From contig JAFASB010000002.1 of assembly GCA_019244985.1 (NCBI GenBank), positions 1 to 17,292 on the forward strand: DNA of 17,292 bases, in the 5' to 3' direction. A model generated the notes under the pieces. That model searched no databases, was not told where the DNA came from, and saw nothing but the letters and a program-made list of their open reading frames with translations. Of this stretch, positions 1-6,137 are shown one piece after another; within the stretch, counting starts at the first letter, position 1; every line of letters begins with the position of its first letter. The position numbers and the translations under genes were made by a program. The stretch comes from Acidimicrobiia bacterium. Lineage in GTDB: Bacteria; Actinomycetota; Acidimicrobiia; Acidimicrobiales; AC-14.

Positions 1-114
1 GTCGTCGGCGCCGCCACGGCGTTCTTCGCCAAGCCTCTGATCGGCATCGTCGAGGGCATCCTCGGCCTCGGACACGCCGGCCTCCGCCGCGCGCACCGCA
101 AGGTGGAGGGCTGA
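1..114 (+). CDS. C-terminal end of a small membrane-associated protein (partial)
   Basis: Open from the first base of the window to TGA at 112-114, giving the last 37 residues of a protein cut by the window edge. What is visible is an alternating hydrophobic, Gly-rich stretch (AFFAKPLIGIVEGILGLG) followed by a basic tail (LRRAHRKVEG). That is the same hydrophobic-segment-then-basic-tail plan as the next genes downstream. The next start (GTG 118) follows after 3 bases, so it belongs to the same plus-strand unit. No family recognised; a small virion membrane protein is an inference from context only. Confidence 0.6.
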   Translation, partial: VVGAATAFFAKPLIGIVEGILGLGHAGLRRAHRKVEG

Positions 115-117
115 CCG

Positions 118-423
118 GTGCGCTTTCACGGCTCGAGCATGGGTGACCTCGACGTCCCCGACATGCTGGCGGACCCGGTCGCGGCCGAGCTTCGCGACCC
201 CGCGCTGCAGTCGCAGCTCTACGGGGTCGGCCGGGCGCTCGTGCGCTCGCAGCTGCGCCTCGGCGCGACGCCGGCGACGCCGAGCGGTCATCCAGGCCTC
301 GACAAGATCTTGTCCTCGATCACCGACCCGCTCGTCGCCGGCGTACGCGACGAGGCCACGCCTTGGGCGCTCGGCGCTCTCGCGGTGGCGGGTTTCTTGG
401 GCTACGCGCTCGGAAGGAGATAG
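118..423 (+). CDS. Small protein with C-terminal membrane anchor
   Basis: 101 residues from GTG 118; an in-frame ATG at 139 would give a product beginning MGDLDVPDML. Residues 1-80 are soluble and mixed-charge. Residues about 83-98 (WALGALAVAGFLGYALG) form a single membrane segment, followed by a two-arginine end, so it is a tail-anchored protein. Its end contains the strong AAGGAG ribosome site for the gene at 427. The MGDL start motif recurs near the N-terminus of the larger membrane protein at 1243. I do not recognise the family. Its place in a row of small membrane proteins suggests a minor virion membrane protein (inference). Confidence 0.7.
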   Translation: MRFHGSSMGDLDVPDMLADPVAAELRDPALQSQLYGVGRALVRSQLRLGATPATPSGHPGLDKILSSITDPLVAGVRDEATPWALGALAVAGFLGYALGRR

Positions 424-426
424 GGA

Positions 427-783
427 ATGCCGACCCCGAAACCGAATGGCCTGTTCCAGTACAACATCCTCGCTTTGGCGGGCGGCGGCGGGGCGACCAC
501 CATCGACCTCTTCGCGACGCCGGACGTATGGGGGAACATCGTCACGACGTTCCCCGCGTTGCCCGGGACGAACAGCCCGTTCCTCACGCTGTCGTTCCAG
601 CCGACGACCCACGCGAATGGGGGCCGGGCCGGCAACGTCGAGTACTTCCGGAACTCGACGGCGACCAACGGCTACATCACGGCGCTGTCCGTGACGGTCG
701 CCAACTTCTCGGCGGGTGCCGGCGACACGGTGACCGGCATCCTCAACGTCCTGATCCTCAACCTCGCCAACCAGGGGCTGTAA
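427..783 (+). CDS. Beta-rich soluble protein, candidate structural (capsid or spike) protein
   Basis: 118 residues from ATG 427, with a good AAGGAG site 6 bases upstream; the preceding gene stops 3 bases before. It has no signal peptide or membrane segment. After a short N-terminus it is rich in Gly, Thr, Asn, Phe and Val in alternating patterns (ATTIDLF, FLTLSFQP, ITALSVTVANF), as in an all-beta domain. It is much less basic and Arg-rich than its neighbours. It is the only clearly soluble globular protein in this membrane-protein block, so a small capsid, spike or cement protein is plausible. No family is recognised from sequence, and the structural role is inferred from context and composition. 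Confidence 0.7.
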   Translation: MPTPKPNGLFQYNILALAGGGGATTIDLFATPDVWGNIVTTFPALPGTNSPFLTLSFQPTTHANGGRAGNVEYFRNSTATNGYITALSVTVANFSAGAGDTVTGILNVLILNLANQGL

Positions 784-786
784 CGC

Positions 787-1134
787 ATGTCGAGCATCGA
801 AAAATGGGTGTCGGGCAAGCTCGTCGCACTGCTGGAGATGCTGATCAGCCAGCGCACCATCGCGGCCGCCGCGGGGTGGATCCTGATCAACGTCCTCGGT
901 ATCCCGGTCGACGCGGCCACCAAGTTCGCGGGCGCGATCGCGACGATCCTCGGTCTGGTCATCTCCTTCGCGCACCGGCCGCCGGGCGCGCCGACAGCGC
1001 CGGAGGTCGAGATGGCGAAACTCAAAGCGAAGGCGCCGGCCAACGACAACGACAAGCCGTTCGTCGATACCGCCAGCGGCAAGCTGCAGAACCCAGACGC
1101 CGAGGTCCCTGGCTCGCGGGTGCTCGCCAAATGA
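787..1134 (+). CDS. Small membrane protein with two TM segments, possibly holin-like
   Basis: 115 residues from ATG 787, 3 bases after the previous stop. Two hydrophobic segments are visible at about residues 24-41 (TIAAAAGWILINVLGIPV) and 47-63 (FAGAIATILGLVISFAH), separated by a short acidic turn. A long polar, charged C-terminal tail containing NDNDK follows. A hairpin of two membrane helices with a charged tail is a common holin shape, but virion membrane proteins can look the same and no lysin gene lies nearby, so I do not assign lysis. The stop overlaps the next start (ATGA). Confidence 0.65.
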   Translation: MSSIEKWVSGKLVALLEMLISQRTIAAAAGWILINVLGIPVDAATKFAGAIATILGLVISFAHRPPGAPTAPEVEMAKLKAKAPANDNDKPFVDTASGKLQNPDAEVPGSRVLAK

Positions 1135-1232
1135 CCAACCGCACCGCCACCACGATCGCCGTCGCCACCGCCCTGCTGCCTCCGCTCGCGGTGGTGCTGG
1201 GCGTCGCCGTGGTGTGCGCGCTCGGACGATAA
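1131..1232 (+). CDS. 33-residue single-TM peptide
   Basis: A tiny gene starting at ATG 1131 in a 4-base ATGA overlap with the preceding stop and ending at TAA 1230-1232. The product is a short polar start (MTNRTAT), one hydrophobic helix of about 22 residues (IAVATALLPPLAVVLGVAVVCA) and a short LGR end. The exact ATGA coupling and the strong ribosome site of the next gene directly after its stop argue that it is real and not chance. Function unknown; single-span mini-proteins of this kind are typical of membrane-containing phages and also of holin or antiholin accessories. Confidence 0.6.
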   Translation: MTNRTATTIAVATALLPPLAVVLGVAVVCALGR

Positions 1233-1242
1233 GGAGAACGCC

Positions 1243-1926
1243 GTGCTGCTGGGACGCAATGCGGACATGGGGGACCTCGGGTTCAGCCTGAACCCGGTGC
1301 ACTACGCCAAGAAGGGCGTCCGCGCCGTGGGCAAGGGCGCCAAGAGGGTCGGCAGGGGCGCGTACCACGCAGCCACCGCGGCACCGAAGTTCGCGGCCCG
1401 TACTGCCATCAAGGCCGCGCTCACGCCGATGGACGTCGGCTACCGCGTGACGAAGGGGACAGCAAAGCTGGCCGGCCGCGCGGTCGCCCATACGGCCGTC
1501 GGCCGGGACGTCGGCAGGGCTGGTCGGGCGGTCGGACACGGCGTGGCCGTCGTCGGCCGCGGCGTGGCGAAGGGAGCAGTCGCCACCGAAAAGTTCGCGG
1601 CCAAGCATCCGAAGCTGCTTCTCGCCGCAGCCGCCGCCGCGGCGGTGGCCGCAGGGGTCCCGCCCCAGGTCCTCGCTCCTGTTGCCGCGTCGCTGCTCAA
1701 GGGAGGCAACGGCGGCGCGGCGTACCAGCAGATGACGCCCGAACAGCAGGCGGCGGCCCAGCAATACGCGGCCGCGCAACAGGAGGCGGCCGCCGGCGAG
1801 ATGATCAGCGGGGTCCCCAACTGGGCGCTGTACACTGGCGCCGGTGTCCTCGCGCTCCTCCTGCTGATGCCGAGACGCTCGACCAGCTCGAGCGGCCATT
1901 CACCCGCGGCAGAGGCCGCGGCCTGA
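1243..1926 (+). CDS. Basic, Ala/Gly-rich membrane protein, candidate virion membrane protein
   Basis: 227 residues from GTG 1243, preceded by AAGGAG 7 bases upstream. The N-terminal half (to about residue 115) is strongly basic with repeated Val-Gly-Arg/Lys-Gly motifs (GKGAKRVGRG, VVGRGVAKG), suited to touching nucleic acid or lipid head groups. Residues about 123-150 are an Ala-rich hydrophobic stretch. About 165-183 is Gln/Ala-rich (QQAAAQQYAAAQQEAA). Residues about 190-206 (WALYTGAGVLALLLLMP) are a second membrane segment, followed by a Ser-rich tail. An internal MGDLGF at residues 9-14 echoes the N-terminus of the protein at 118. No known family recognised; the role is inferred. Confidence 0.7.
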   Translation: MLLGRNADMGDLGFSLNPVHYAKKGVRAVGKGAKRVGRGAYHAATAAPKFAARTAIKAALTPMDVGYRVTKGTAKLAGRAVAHTAVGRDVGRAGRAVGHGVAVVGRGVAKGAVATEKFAAKHPKLLLAAAAAAAVAAGVPPQVLAPVAASLLKGGNGGAAYQQMTPEQQAAAQQYAAAQQEAAAGEMISGVPNWALYTGAGVLALLLLMPRRSTSSSGHSPAAEAAA

Positions 1927-2226
1927 ATGGCCGGAGCGGCCAAGCTCAAGGCCACTCCACCGCAGCAGCGGGTCCACATCTACGAAGATCGCCGTGTGTA
2001 CGTACGGACTACACCGGTGCGCACCGACTCCTATCCCATGCACTTCCACGTCGTCGCGATTAGCGACAACGGCAACGGTTGGACCGACCCCCACCCCGAC
2101 GGCACGCGCCACCAAGTCCGCGAGCTCGAGTTCCTGCCCGCCGTCGACCGCCAGGGCCGTTCGGCCAAAGACGACCATCGGCACGATATCGACGGACGTG
2201 CCTCGACCGGGACACGTAAGCCGTGA
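1927..2226 (+). CDS. Hypothetical soluble protein, 99 residues
   Basis: Starts at ATG 1927 directly after the TGA of the preceding gene and ends at TGA 2224-2226, overlapping the GTG of the next gene (GTGA). It has no membrane segment. It is rich in His, Asp and Arg, with strand-like segments (RVHIYEDRRVYVRTT, PMHFHVVAIS) and a polar, probably disordered C-terminus. It sits between two membrane proteins in the putative virion module, but sequence alone does not suggest a function. Confidence 0.6.
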   Translation: MAGAAKLKATPPQQRVHIYEDRRVYVRTTPVRTDSYPMHFHVVAISDNGNGWTDPHPDGTRHQVRELEFLPAVDRQGRSAKDDHRHDIDGRASTGTRKP

Positions 2227-2915
2227 CGCCGGCGGGCCAGCTCGCCGCCGCGGCGGCGCCGACCTCCACGTCGAGGTGGGTCATCGCCGGGGGGCTCGCC
2301 GTGCTCGGCCTGGCCGGGTGGGCGCTACTCGAACGGCGGCCGGCGCCTCGCCGGCGAAACCCGCGCGGCATCCCGTTCAGCGGGGCTCGATACCGGCCTG
2401 TCCGCGGCGGCCGCGGCCGGCGAAAGCAGCGTCGGGTGTACCTGACGGCCGACGAGCTCGCCGCGCTCAGACCGTGCGCTGAAGCGCGTCGGGGCGCCCG
2501 CCGGCGGTTTGCGAGCCGCGACGCGTACGTGCGCGCGCTGCTTGACGCCAACCCCCGGCTGTTCGACTTCATCGAGAACGAGGGCGGCCGCCGACGCCAG
2601 ATCAGCGGCGGCTATTTCGACCCGTTCAACGAGGCCCTGGAGCTGCGCGGCAAGCGACGGGTGACGACGTGGGGGCAGGCACTGGCCGCCACCGCACCGA
2701 GCTCGCGCGAGTGGGCGGACGGCGGCGAGCGCATCGCGCTCCTCGAGGACGTCGTGCGCTACGCTGGCGGCAGGTTCCCTGTCAGCGAGCCGGACGAGAC
2801 GAAGGCTGCCCTCGACCAGCGCCCCGTCGACGAGGAGTGCGAGAAGCAGAACGTTTGGGCTGTGCTTCCGCTCGCAAGGCGGCGGCGACGACCTCCGCCC
2901 GACGCACCATTTTAG
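2223..2915 (+). CDS. N-terminally membrane-anchored basic protein
   Basis: 230 residues from GTG 2223, overlapping the previous stop by four bases. A short Ala/Ser N-terminus is followed by one membrane segment at about residues 19-36 (VIAGGLAVLGLAGWALLE) and then a very basic region (RRPAPRRRNPRG, GGRGRRKQRR). A mixed helical domain (about 75-200) and a second Arg-rich end follow. The single anchor plus RRNP-type basic tail resembles small membrane proteins often seen in tailless phage gene sets, which is a context inference. The last 134 bases overlap antiparallel with the minus-strand gene ending at 2782. Function not recognised. Confidence 0.65.
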   Translation: MTPAGQLAAAAAPTSTSRWVIAGGLAVLGLAGWALLERRPAPRRRNPRGIPFSGARYRPVRGGRGRRKQRRVYLTADELAALRPCAEARRGARRRFASRDAYVRALLDANPRLFDFIENEGGRRRQISGGYFDPFNEALELRGKRRVTTWGQALAATAPSSREWADGGERIALLEDVVRYAGGRFPVSEPDETKAALDQRPVDEECEKQNVWAVLPLARRRRRPPPDAPF

Positions 2916-3063
2916 GGTCACTGCGCTCGCGGATGACGCGAGCGAGGGCGGCGCAGATCACCGCCACGGACCCGCGCGAGCGCCGGGACACGCGCTCGCA
3001 CAGGTCCGCGCAGTCCTCCCGCTCGGCTTCCACGGCCGCGGCCACCTCGCGCGACGCCTTCAC
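2782..3063 (-). CDS. Hypothetical helical protein
   Basis: 93 residues on the minus strand from GTG 3063, which overlaps the stop of the upstream gene in a GTGA arrangement. A longer reading to 3174 would start inside the upstream gene and is less likely. Residues 1-60 look like an amphipathic helical bundle with two Cys (EREDCADLCERV) and a run VAVICAALARVIRE. The C-terminal third is Arg/Pro/Ser-rich and may be disordered. Its 3' end lies under the end of the plus-strand gene at 2223, so the two converge. No family recognised. Confidence 0.5.
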   Translation of the reverse strand: MKASREVAAAVEAEREDCADLCERVSRRSRGSVAVICAALARVIRERSDPKMVRRAEVVAAALRAEAQPKRSASRTPRRRGAGRGQPSSRPAR

Positions 3064-3386
3064 GGCTGGTGCCCCTCCGGGGCCCACGACATGTGGAATT
3101 GCTCGCCGGGCCGCTCCCGCCACGGGCAGGCGAACGTCAGACGGGTGCCGTCGTCGGCCTGCCGTACACTCCACGTGCCGAGCTGCTCGACGCCCCCTGG
3201 CATGTGCAGCGAGGCGCAGTGCTCGCGCAGGTCGCGGTAGTCCATGTCGCGCAGCTCGCCCCAGTGCCGAAACCGGTCTCGGTTCTCGGCCAGGGCGTGC
3301 CGGGCGTGCTCCACCACCGCCCCGGAGGCGCCGCCGACCAGGACCAACCCGAGCGCCGCGCGGCCCCTCAGTCCTTCCAAAAGCAC
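3060..3386 (-). CDS. Hypothetical small protein
   Basis: 108 residues if begun at GTG 3386; the frame is open further upstream, but that extension is Pro/Arg-rich and unlike a folded protein. A hydrophobic stretch near the N-terminus (LGLVLVGGASGAVV) is followed by a polar domain with His, Asp and Trp (FRHWGELRDMDYRDLREH) and an ending like a strand pair (TRLTFACPWRE). The stop overlaps the GTG of the next minus-strand gene. These two genes form a short leftward unit facing the virion module. Start position is uncertain and no function is suggested. Confidence 0.5.
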   Translation of the reverse strand: MLLEGLRGRAALGLVLVGGASGAVVEHARHALAENRDRFRHWGELRDMDYRDLREHCASLHMPGGVEQLGTWSVRQADDGTRLTFACPWRERPGEQFHMSWAPEGHQP

Positions 3387-3520
3387 CTGCTTATGGTAGC
3401 ACCCGAGCTCGCCCCCGAAGTCCGCGCCGGACGCGCACCACGCGGCCCGCCCCCGAGGGGGGCTTCTGGAAGGCCGGCCCATCCGTCCCGGCCCTGACGC
3501 ATCTCCCCTTGCTTGCCCCG

Positions 3521-3537
3521 TGTAGCACTGTGTTACA
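3521..3537. promoter_or_regulatory. Palindromic operator and promoter region of the toxin-antitoxin pair
   Basis: An 8-bp inverted repeat with a single mismatch and a one-base centre, TGTAGCACTGTGTTACA, lies just upstream of the toxin gene. A weak promoter fits around it: TTGCTT at 3509 and TTACAT at 3533, overlapping the palindrome. Antitoxins with a C-terminal HTH usually bind such palindromes to repress their own operon, so this is the expected operator. The palindrome is seen directly; the binding is inferred. Confidence 0.5.
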
Positions 3538-3603
3538 TGATGAGAAGTGACTTGCCGTCCTCCTGGAAACCCGCCGTACGCCCGCAGCTGGATCCAGCGA
3601 GCC

Positions 3604-3888
3604 ATGGTGGAGGGCAGATTCAAAACGTCCGGTCACTTTATGCAGCGGCTCAGCGAAAGACACGTGACGTTCCCTGAGGTCCACAAGGCCGTCGGGCGCT
3701 CGACGACCACCGAGCCCTACCGACCGCCTGGAAAGAAGCCGATGAACGGCGGGACCATGTGGCGGATCTGGGGGCCTGGCGCCGACGGCGACCGTCTCAT
3801 CGGCATCGGCTTCGAAGCGTTCTGCGATGGCGCGGAAGAGCGCGTCATGCTCTGCACCGTCATCACCAACCCGGAGGAGCCGTCGTGA
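3604..3888 (+). CDS. DUF4258-type toxin of a type II toxin-antitoxin pair
   Basis: 94 residues from ATG 3604; the frame opens at GTG 3547, but the 19 extra residues are Pro/Arg-rich and precede the domain. The domain begins as DUF4258 proteins do, with a short basic strand and then SGHFMQRLSERHVTFPEV, matching the family pattern of Ser-x-His-x3-Arg-x3-Arg. Strand-forming segments follow (MWRIWGPG, RLIGIGFEAF, RVMLCTVI). DUF4258 proteins resemble RelE/MqsR-like toxins and are commonly paired with a zinc-finger antitoxin, as here. The TGA overlaps the antitoxin GTG, a tight coupling usual for such pairs. RNase or ribosome-targeting activity is family-based inference. Confidence 0.75.
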   Translation: MVEGRFKTSGHFMQRLSERHVTFPEVHKAVGRSTTTEPYRPPGKKPMNGGTMWRIWGPGADGDRLIGIGFEAFCDGAEERVMLCTVITNPEEPS

Positions 3889-4433
3889 AGGCTCGGCGCA
3901 AGGGGATACGATGCGAGTGCGGCGGCACCGAGCGGCCGGTGACCCTGACGGATTACGACTTCTCCGCCTACGCGGGGTTTGCCGTCCGCATCGAAGAGGT
4001 GCCCGGCTTTCGCTGCAGTCGATGCAAGACGGAAACGCTCGACGGCCGCATTATCAACGCGGTCCTCAAGATCCTCGTCATCGAGATCGCGCAGCTTCCG
4101 TTTCTGCTGCCCCCGCATCTCGCCCGCTACCTCCGGACCGTGCTCGGCGACACTCAGGAGGAGCTCGCCGTACGGATGGGCATCAGCAGGGCCACGGTGA
4201 ATCGGTGGGAAACCGGCCAAGAACGCATCGCCCCGCAGAATGATCTCCTCCTACGCGTCCTCACCCTCTACCCTCTCGTAACGACCAACGAGAAGTGGCT
4301 GACCCCCGTCGTCGTCGAGCTACTCGCGAAGCTGCAGGCCGTCCGCACGAGTCCACCGCCGCTCGAGGGTGGCTTTCCCGAGACGGTCAGCGTCGCGCCA
4401 ATGCTTTCGACGATCGGTCCTGCGACCGCGTGA
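3885..4433 (+). CDS. MqsA/YgiT-type zinc-finger and HTH antitoxin
   Basis: 182 residues from GTG 3885, overlapping the toxin stop (GTGA). The N-terminal zinc-finger half has Cys10-x-Cys12 and Cys44-x2-Cys47 (RCECGG and FRCSRCK), as in YgiT-type proteins. A hydrophobic linker (residues about 56-75) leads to an XRE-like helix-turn-helix at about 80-112 (EELAVRMGISRATVNRWETG). The MqsA architecture is a toxin-binding zinc domain plus a DNA-binding domain that represses the operon, and the palindrome at 3521 is the likely target. A C-terminal tail of about 40 residues goes beyond the usual length. The gene order, toxin first, matches mqsRA. Confidence 0.8.
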   Translation: MKARRKGIRCECGGTERPVTLTDYDFSAYAGFAVRIEEVPGFRCSRCKTETLDGRIINAVLKILVIEIAQLPFLLPPHLARYLRTVLGDTQEELAVRMGISRATVNRWETGQERIAPQNDLLLRVLTLYPLVTTNEKWLTPVVVELLAKLQAVRTSPPPLEGGFPETVSVAPMLSTIGPATA

Positions 4434-4441
4434 TCGCACCG

Positions 4442-4675
4442 CTACGGGACTTCCAGTCCGGTGGCGCACGTCCAGTGCACTTCGAGCGAGATCGCCTGGT
4501 ACGTCTGGCCCGCCGCCGCGCGCTTCTGCTGCTCGACATCCTTCCCCGGGCCGAGCGCGACGAGCGTCGTGTAGTCGCCAGCGACGAGCGGCTCGTTACA
4601 CGCGCCGCACAGCGTGCCGACGCTCGGATGTTTCGCGTCCTTCGGACCGAACCGGATCAGCGTCCGCGGAATCAT
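4442..4675 (-). CDS. Small zinc-ribbon-like protein, last gene of the leftward operon
   Basis: 77 residues on the minus strand from ATG 4675, in an ATGA overlap with the stop of the upstream gene. It carries a Cys pair (LCGACNEPL) and later HWTCATG, which together could bind one zinc ion, with beta-like segments between (DYTTLVALG, YQAISLEVHW). It ends 9 bases from the stop of the antitoxin gene, so the two operons converge here without a clear terminator. Function unknown; small treble-clef or zinc-ribbon proteins are common in phage early regions. Confidence 0.6.
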   Translation of the reverse strand: MIPRTLIRFGPKDAKHPSVGTLCGACNEPLVAGDYTTLVALGPGKDVEQQKRAAAGQTYQAISLEVHWTCATGLEVP

Positions 4676-4959
4676 TTGAGCCGCCCCGTGCCCTTGCACA
4701 CCGAGCACGTGCGCACTTCACTCCCGACGCCGAATCCGACGTCATGCCGGCTGGTGCCTCGCCCGCGGCATCCCCAGCACTCGTCACGCGGCGCGCCTCT
4801 GCACTCCGGACAGGTGCACCGGTCGTAAACCGTCGTCGATCGACCTTCCGACCAGTGGTGCCTTCCCTCGTGCCCCGGCGCACGGACGCAGACGAGCAGC
4901 CCGTGCGCGGATTCCGCGTGGGCGCCGCAGAGAGATAGCCCGTCGGCCGACGGAATCAT
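4672..4959 (-). CDS. DnaJ-type zinc-finger-like Cys-rich protein
   Basis: 95 residues from ATG 4959 (MIPSADGL), chosen because that ATG overlaps the upstream stop (ATGA); longer readings run into the upstream gene. The N-terminal part has C and H pairs (LCGAH, VCVRAPGHEGRHHW). The C-terminal half carries three Cys-x2-Cys knuckles, CTCPECRG, CWGCRGRGT and CSVCKGTGRL. The last two match the CxxCxGxG signature of the DnaJ central zinc domain. It has no J domain, so it is a stand-alone zinc knuckle protein. The partner is unknown. Confidence 0.6.
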   Translation of the reverse strand: MIPSADGLSLCGAHAESAHGLLVCVRAPGHEGRHHWSEGRSTTVYDRCTCPECRGAPRDECWGCRGRGTSRHDVGFGVGSEVRTCSVCKGTGRLK

Positions 4960-5159
4960 TGTCCGTTGGCTCGGCATTCGGGGCAGCGGGGCGGGAGGCG
5001 CTCCCACCCTGCCGGCGCCTCGAAGAACACTCTACTTGGCGCTCCCGGAAGCCCCTCACTTACGCCGCCTCGCGCCGGTGCAGTCGCGCCGCACTTGCAG
5101 TGGACTTGGCCGACGAACGTGAACGGCACCATGAAGAAGTAGTCGCCCAACGGATTCAT
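4956..5159 (-). CDS. Small zinc-ribbon protein
   Basis: 67 residues from ATG 5159, which overlaps the upstream stop (ATGA); its own stop overlaps the next ATG. It holds two Cys pairs, HCKCGATAP and RCPECRANG, about 35 residues apart, the layout of a zinc ribbon. The N-terminus is hydrophobic and aromatic (YFFMVPFTFVGQV) but too short and too strand-like for a confident membrane helix. No specific family recognised. Confidence 0.6.
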   Translation of the reverse strand: MNPLGDYFFMVPFTFVGQVHCKCGATAPARGGVSEGLPGAPSRVFFEAPAGWERLPPRCPECRANGQ

Positions 5160-5371
5160 TCTCCGTCGGCGGGGTAGAGGTCTTCCGCCGCTTGCAGCAG
5201 GTCGCTCGCGGCGCTCATGTAGCTGCCCTTGTACTCGTCGTCCGCGACCTCGGCGTCGCGTTCCATCCTCGCCGCCGCCCAGCGAAGCGCCTCGGCGGCC
5301 GCCTTCAGCGGTGTCAGCTTCGTCCAGGCGACGACGGTTTCCTCGGGGACCAGGTGAGCGTCTTTCACCAC
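5156..5371 (-). CDS. Small helical acidic protein
   Basis: 71 residues from GTG 5371; a second GTG follows directly at 5368. The start is 4 bases after the methyltransferase stop. Longer readings to 5425 lie inside the methyltransferase gene and were set aside. The product looks all-helical and acidic (AAAEALRWAAARMERDAEVADDEY, SAASDLLQAAEDLYPADGE), with no Cys or membrane segment. Function unknown; an accessory to the methyltransferase is possible from position only. Confidence 0.5.
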   Translation of the reverse strand: MVKDAHLVPEETVVAWTKLTPLKAAAEALRWAAARMERDAEVADDEYKGSYMSAASDLLQAAEDLYPADGE

Positions 5372-5375
5372 GGAC

Positions 5376-6137
5376 TCATTCTCCCATGGCGTCGCCGCAG
5401 CGACGCCCGTCGTCGGCCGCGGCAAGCGACGCGTCGTCGCCCAGGTCCTCGACGACGTCGCCCGTCCCTGGTGGCGACGCGTCGCGAGCTGCTACGGACG
5501 ACAGCTCCGCCCAGGCGCGCCCCACGATACCGGTCCCGGGGAACAGGTCCTCGAGCTCGTCCCCCGGCAGCATCCCGAGGGCGTCGAACAGGAACGCGCA
5601 GAAGGCCAGCGGCTTGCGGCCCGGCAAGCTGCCGCCGCCGCGCGCCGGGTGCGCCACGAGCGCATCTCGCTTGCCGGGGCGTCGCCAGCGGCCGGGGACG
5701 ACGATGACCGGCTCCCAGACGTTGTGGAGGCCGTACGTCGCCGGCGGCGCGCCGCCCGGCTTTACCCACGCGCAGACGCGAGCGCCCGGCGGGCACATGG
5801 GCAACACGTCGCGGAGGGCCCTCGCTGACGTCGACAGCGCCCAGCCGTCGTATCGCCCGTCGACCAGCGACGCCACGAGGGCGGCGTGGTCGACCTCGCC
5901 GGCGTAGCTGTCCTCGTGTCGGTAGTACTTCGCCGACAGCCCCGGGTAAGGCGGGTCGGCGTACGCGAACCGCATCGCCCGGTCGGCGTCGCCGGAGGCC
6001 TCCCGCGACGCTCGGCGCCGGAGTCGAAACGCCGACTGTCGGCACTTCCGCCCGCAGAAACGCCCCGCCCTTCGCGTCGTCGGGAGCTCCCGACGACACC
6101 AGGCGCAGCGTCGTTCCTCGACGAGGAGCGACGTCAA
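5376..6137 (-). CDS. Orphan DNA methyltransferase (beta-class N6-adenine or N4-cytosine) with N-terminal zinc finger
   Basis: 253 residues if begun at TTG 6137, which overlaps the upstream stop (TTGA); reading further upstream runs through another gene. An N-terminal Cys4 finger is visible at C11, C14, C28 and C32 (CAWC, FCGRKCRQSAFR). The catalytic DPPY (motif IV) is at 61-64 (FAYADPPYPG). The AdoMet-binding FxGxG (FPGTG, motif I) is near residue 199, preceded by GRKPLAFCAFLF. Motif IV before motif I defines the beta class of amino-methyltransferases. No restriction endonuclease lies nearby, so it is an orphan enzyme. Target site not readable from sequence. The last 50 residues are acidic. 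Confidence 0.8.
   Translation of the reverse strand: MTSLLVEERRCAWCRRELPTTRRAGRFCGRKCRQSAFRLRRRASREASGDADRAMRFAYADPPYPGLSAKYYRHEDSYAGEVDHAALVASLVDGRYDGWALSTSARALRDVLPMCPPGARVCAWVKPGGAPPATYGLHNVWEPVIVVPGRWRRPGKRDALVAHPARGGGSLPGRKPLAFCAFLFDALGMLPGDELEDLFPGTGIVGRAWAELSSVAARDASPPGTGDVVEDLGDDASLAAADDGRRCGDAMGE

Noticed and set aside
672..1268. Long minus-strand frame across the virion module
   Set aside because: It runs opposite to four well-spaced plus-strand genes with good ribosome sites; its composition is that of a GC-rich shadow frame.
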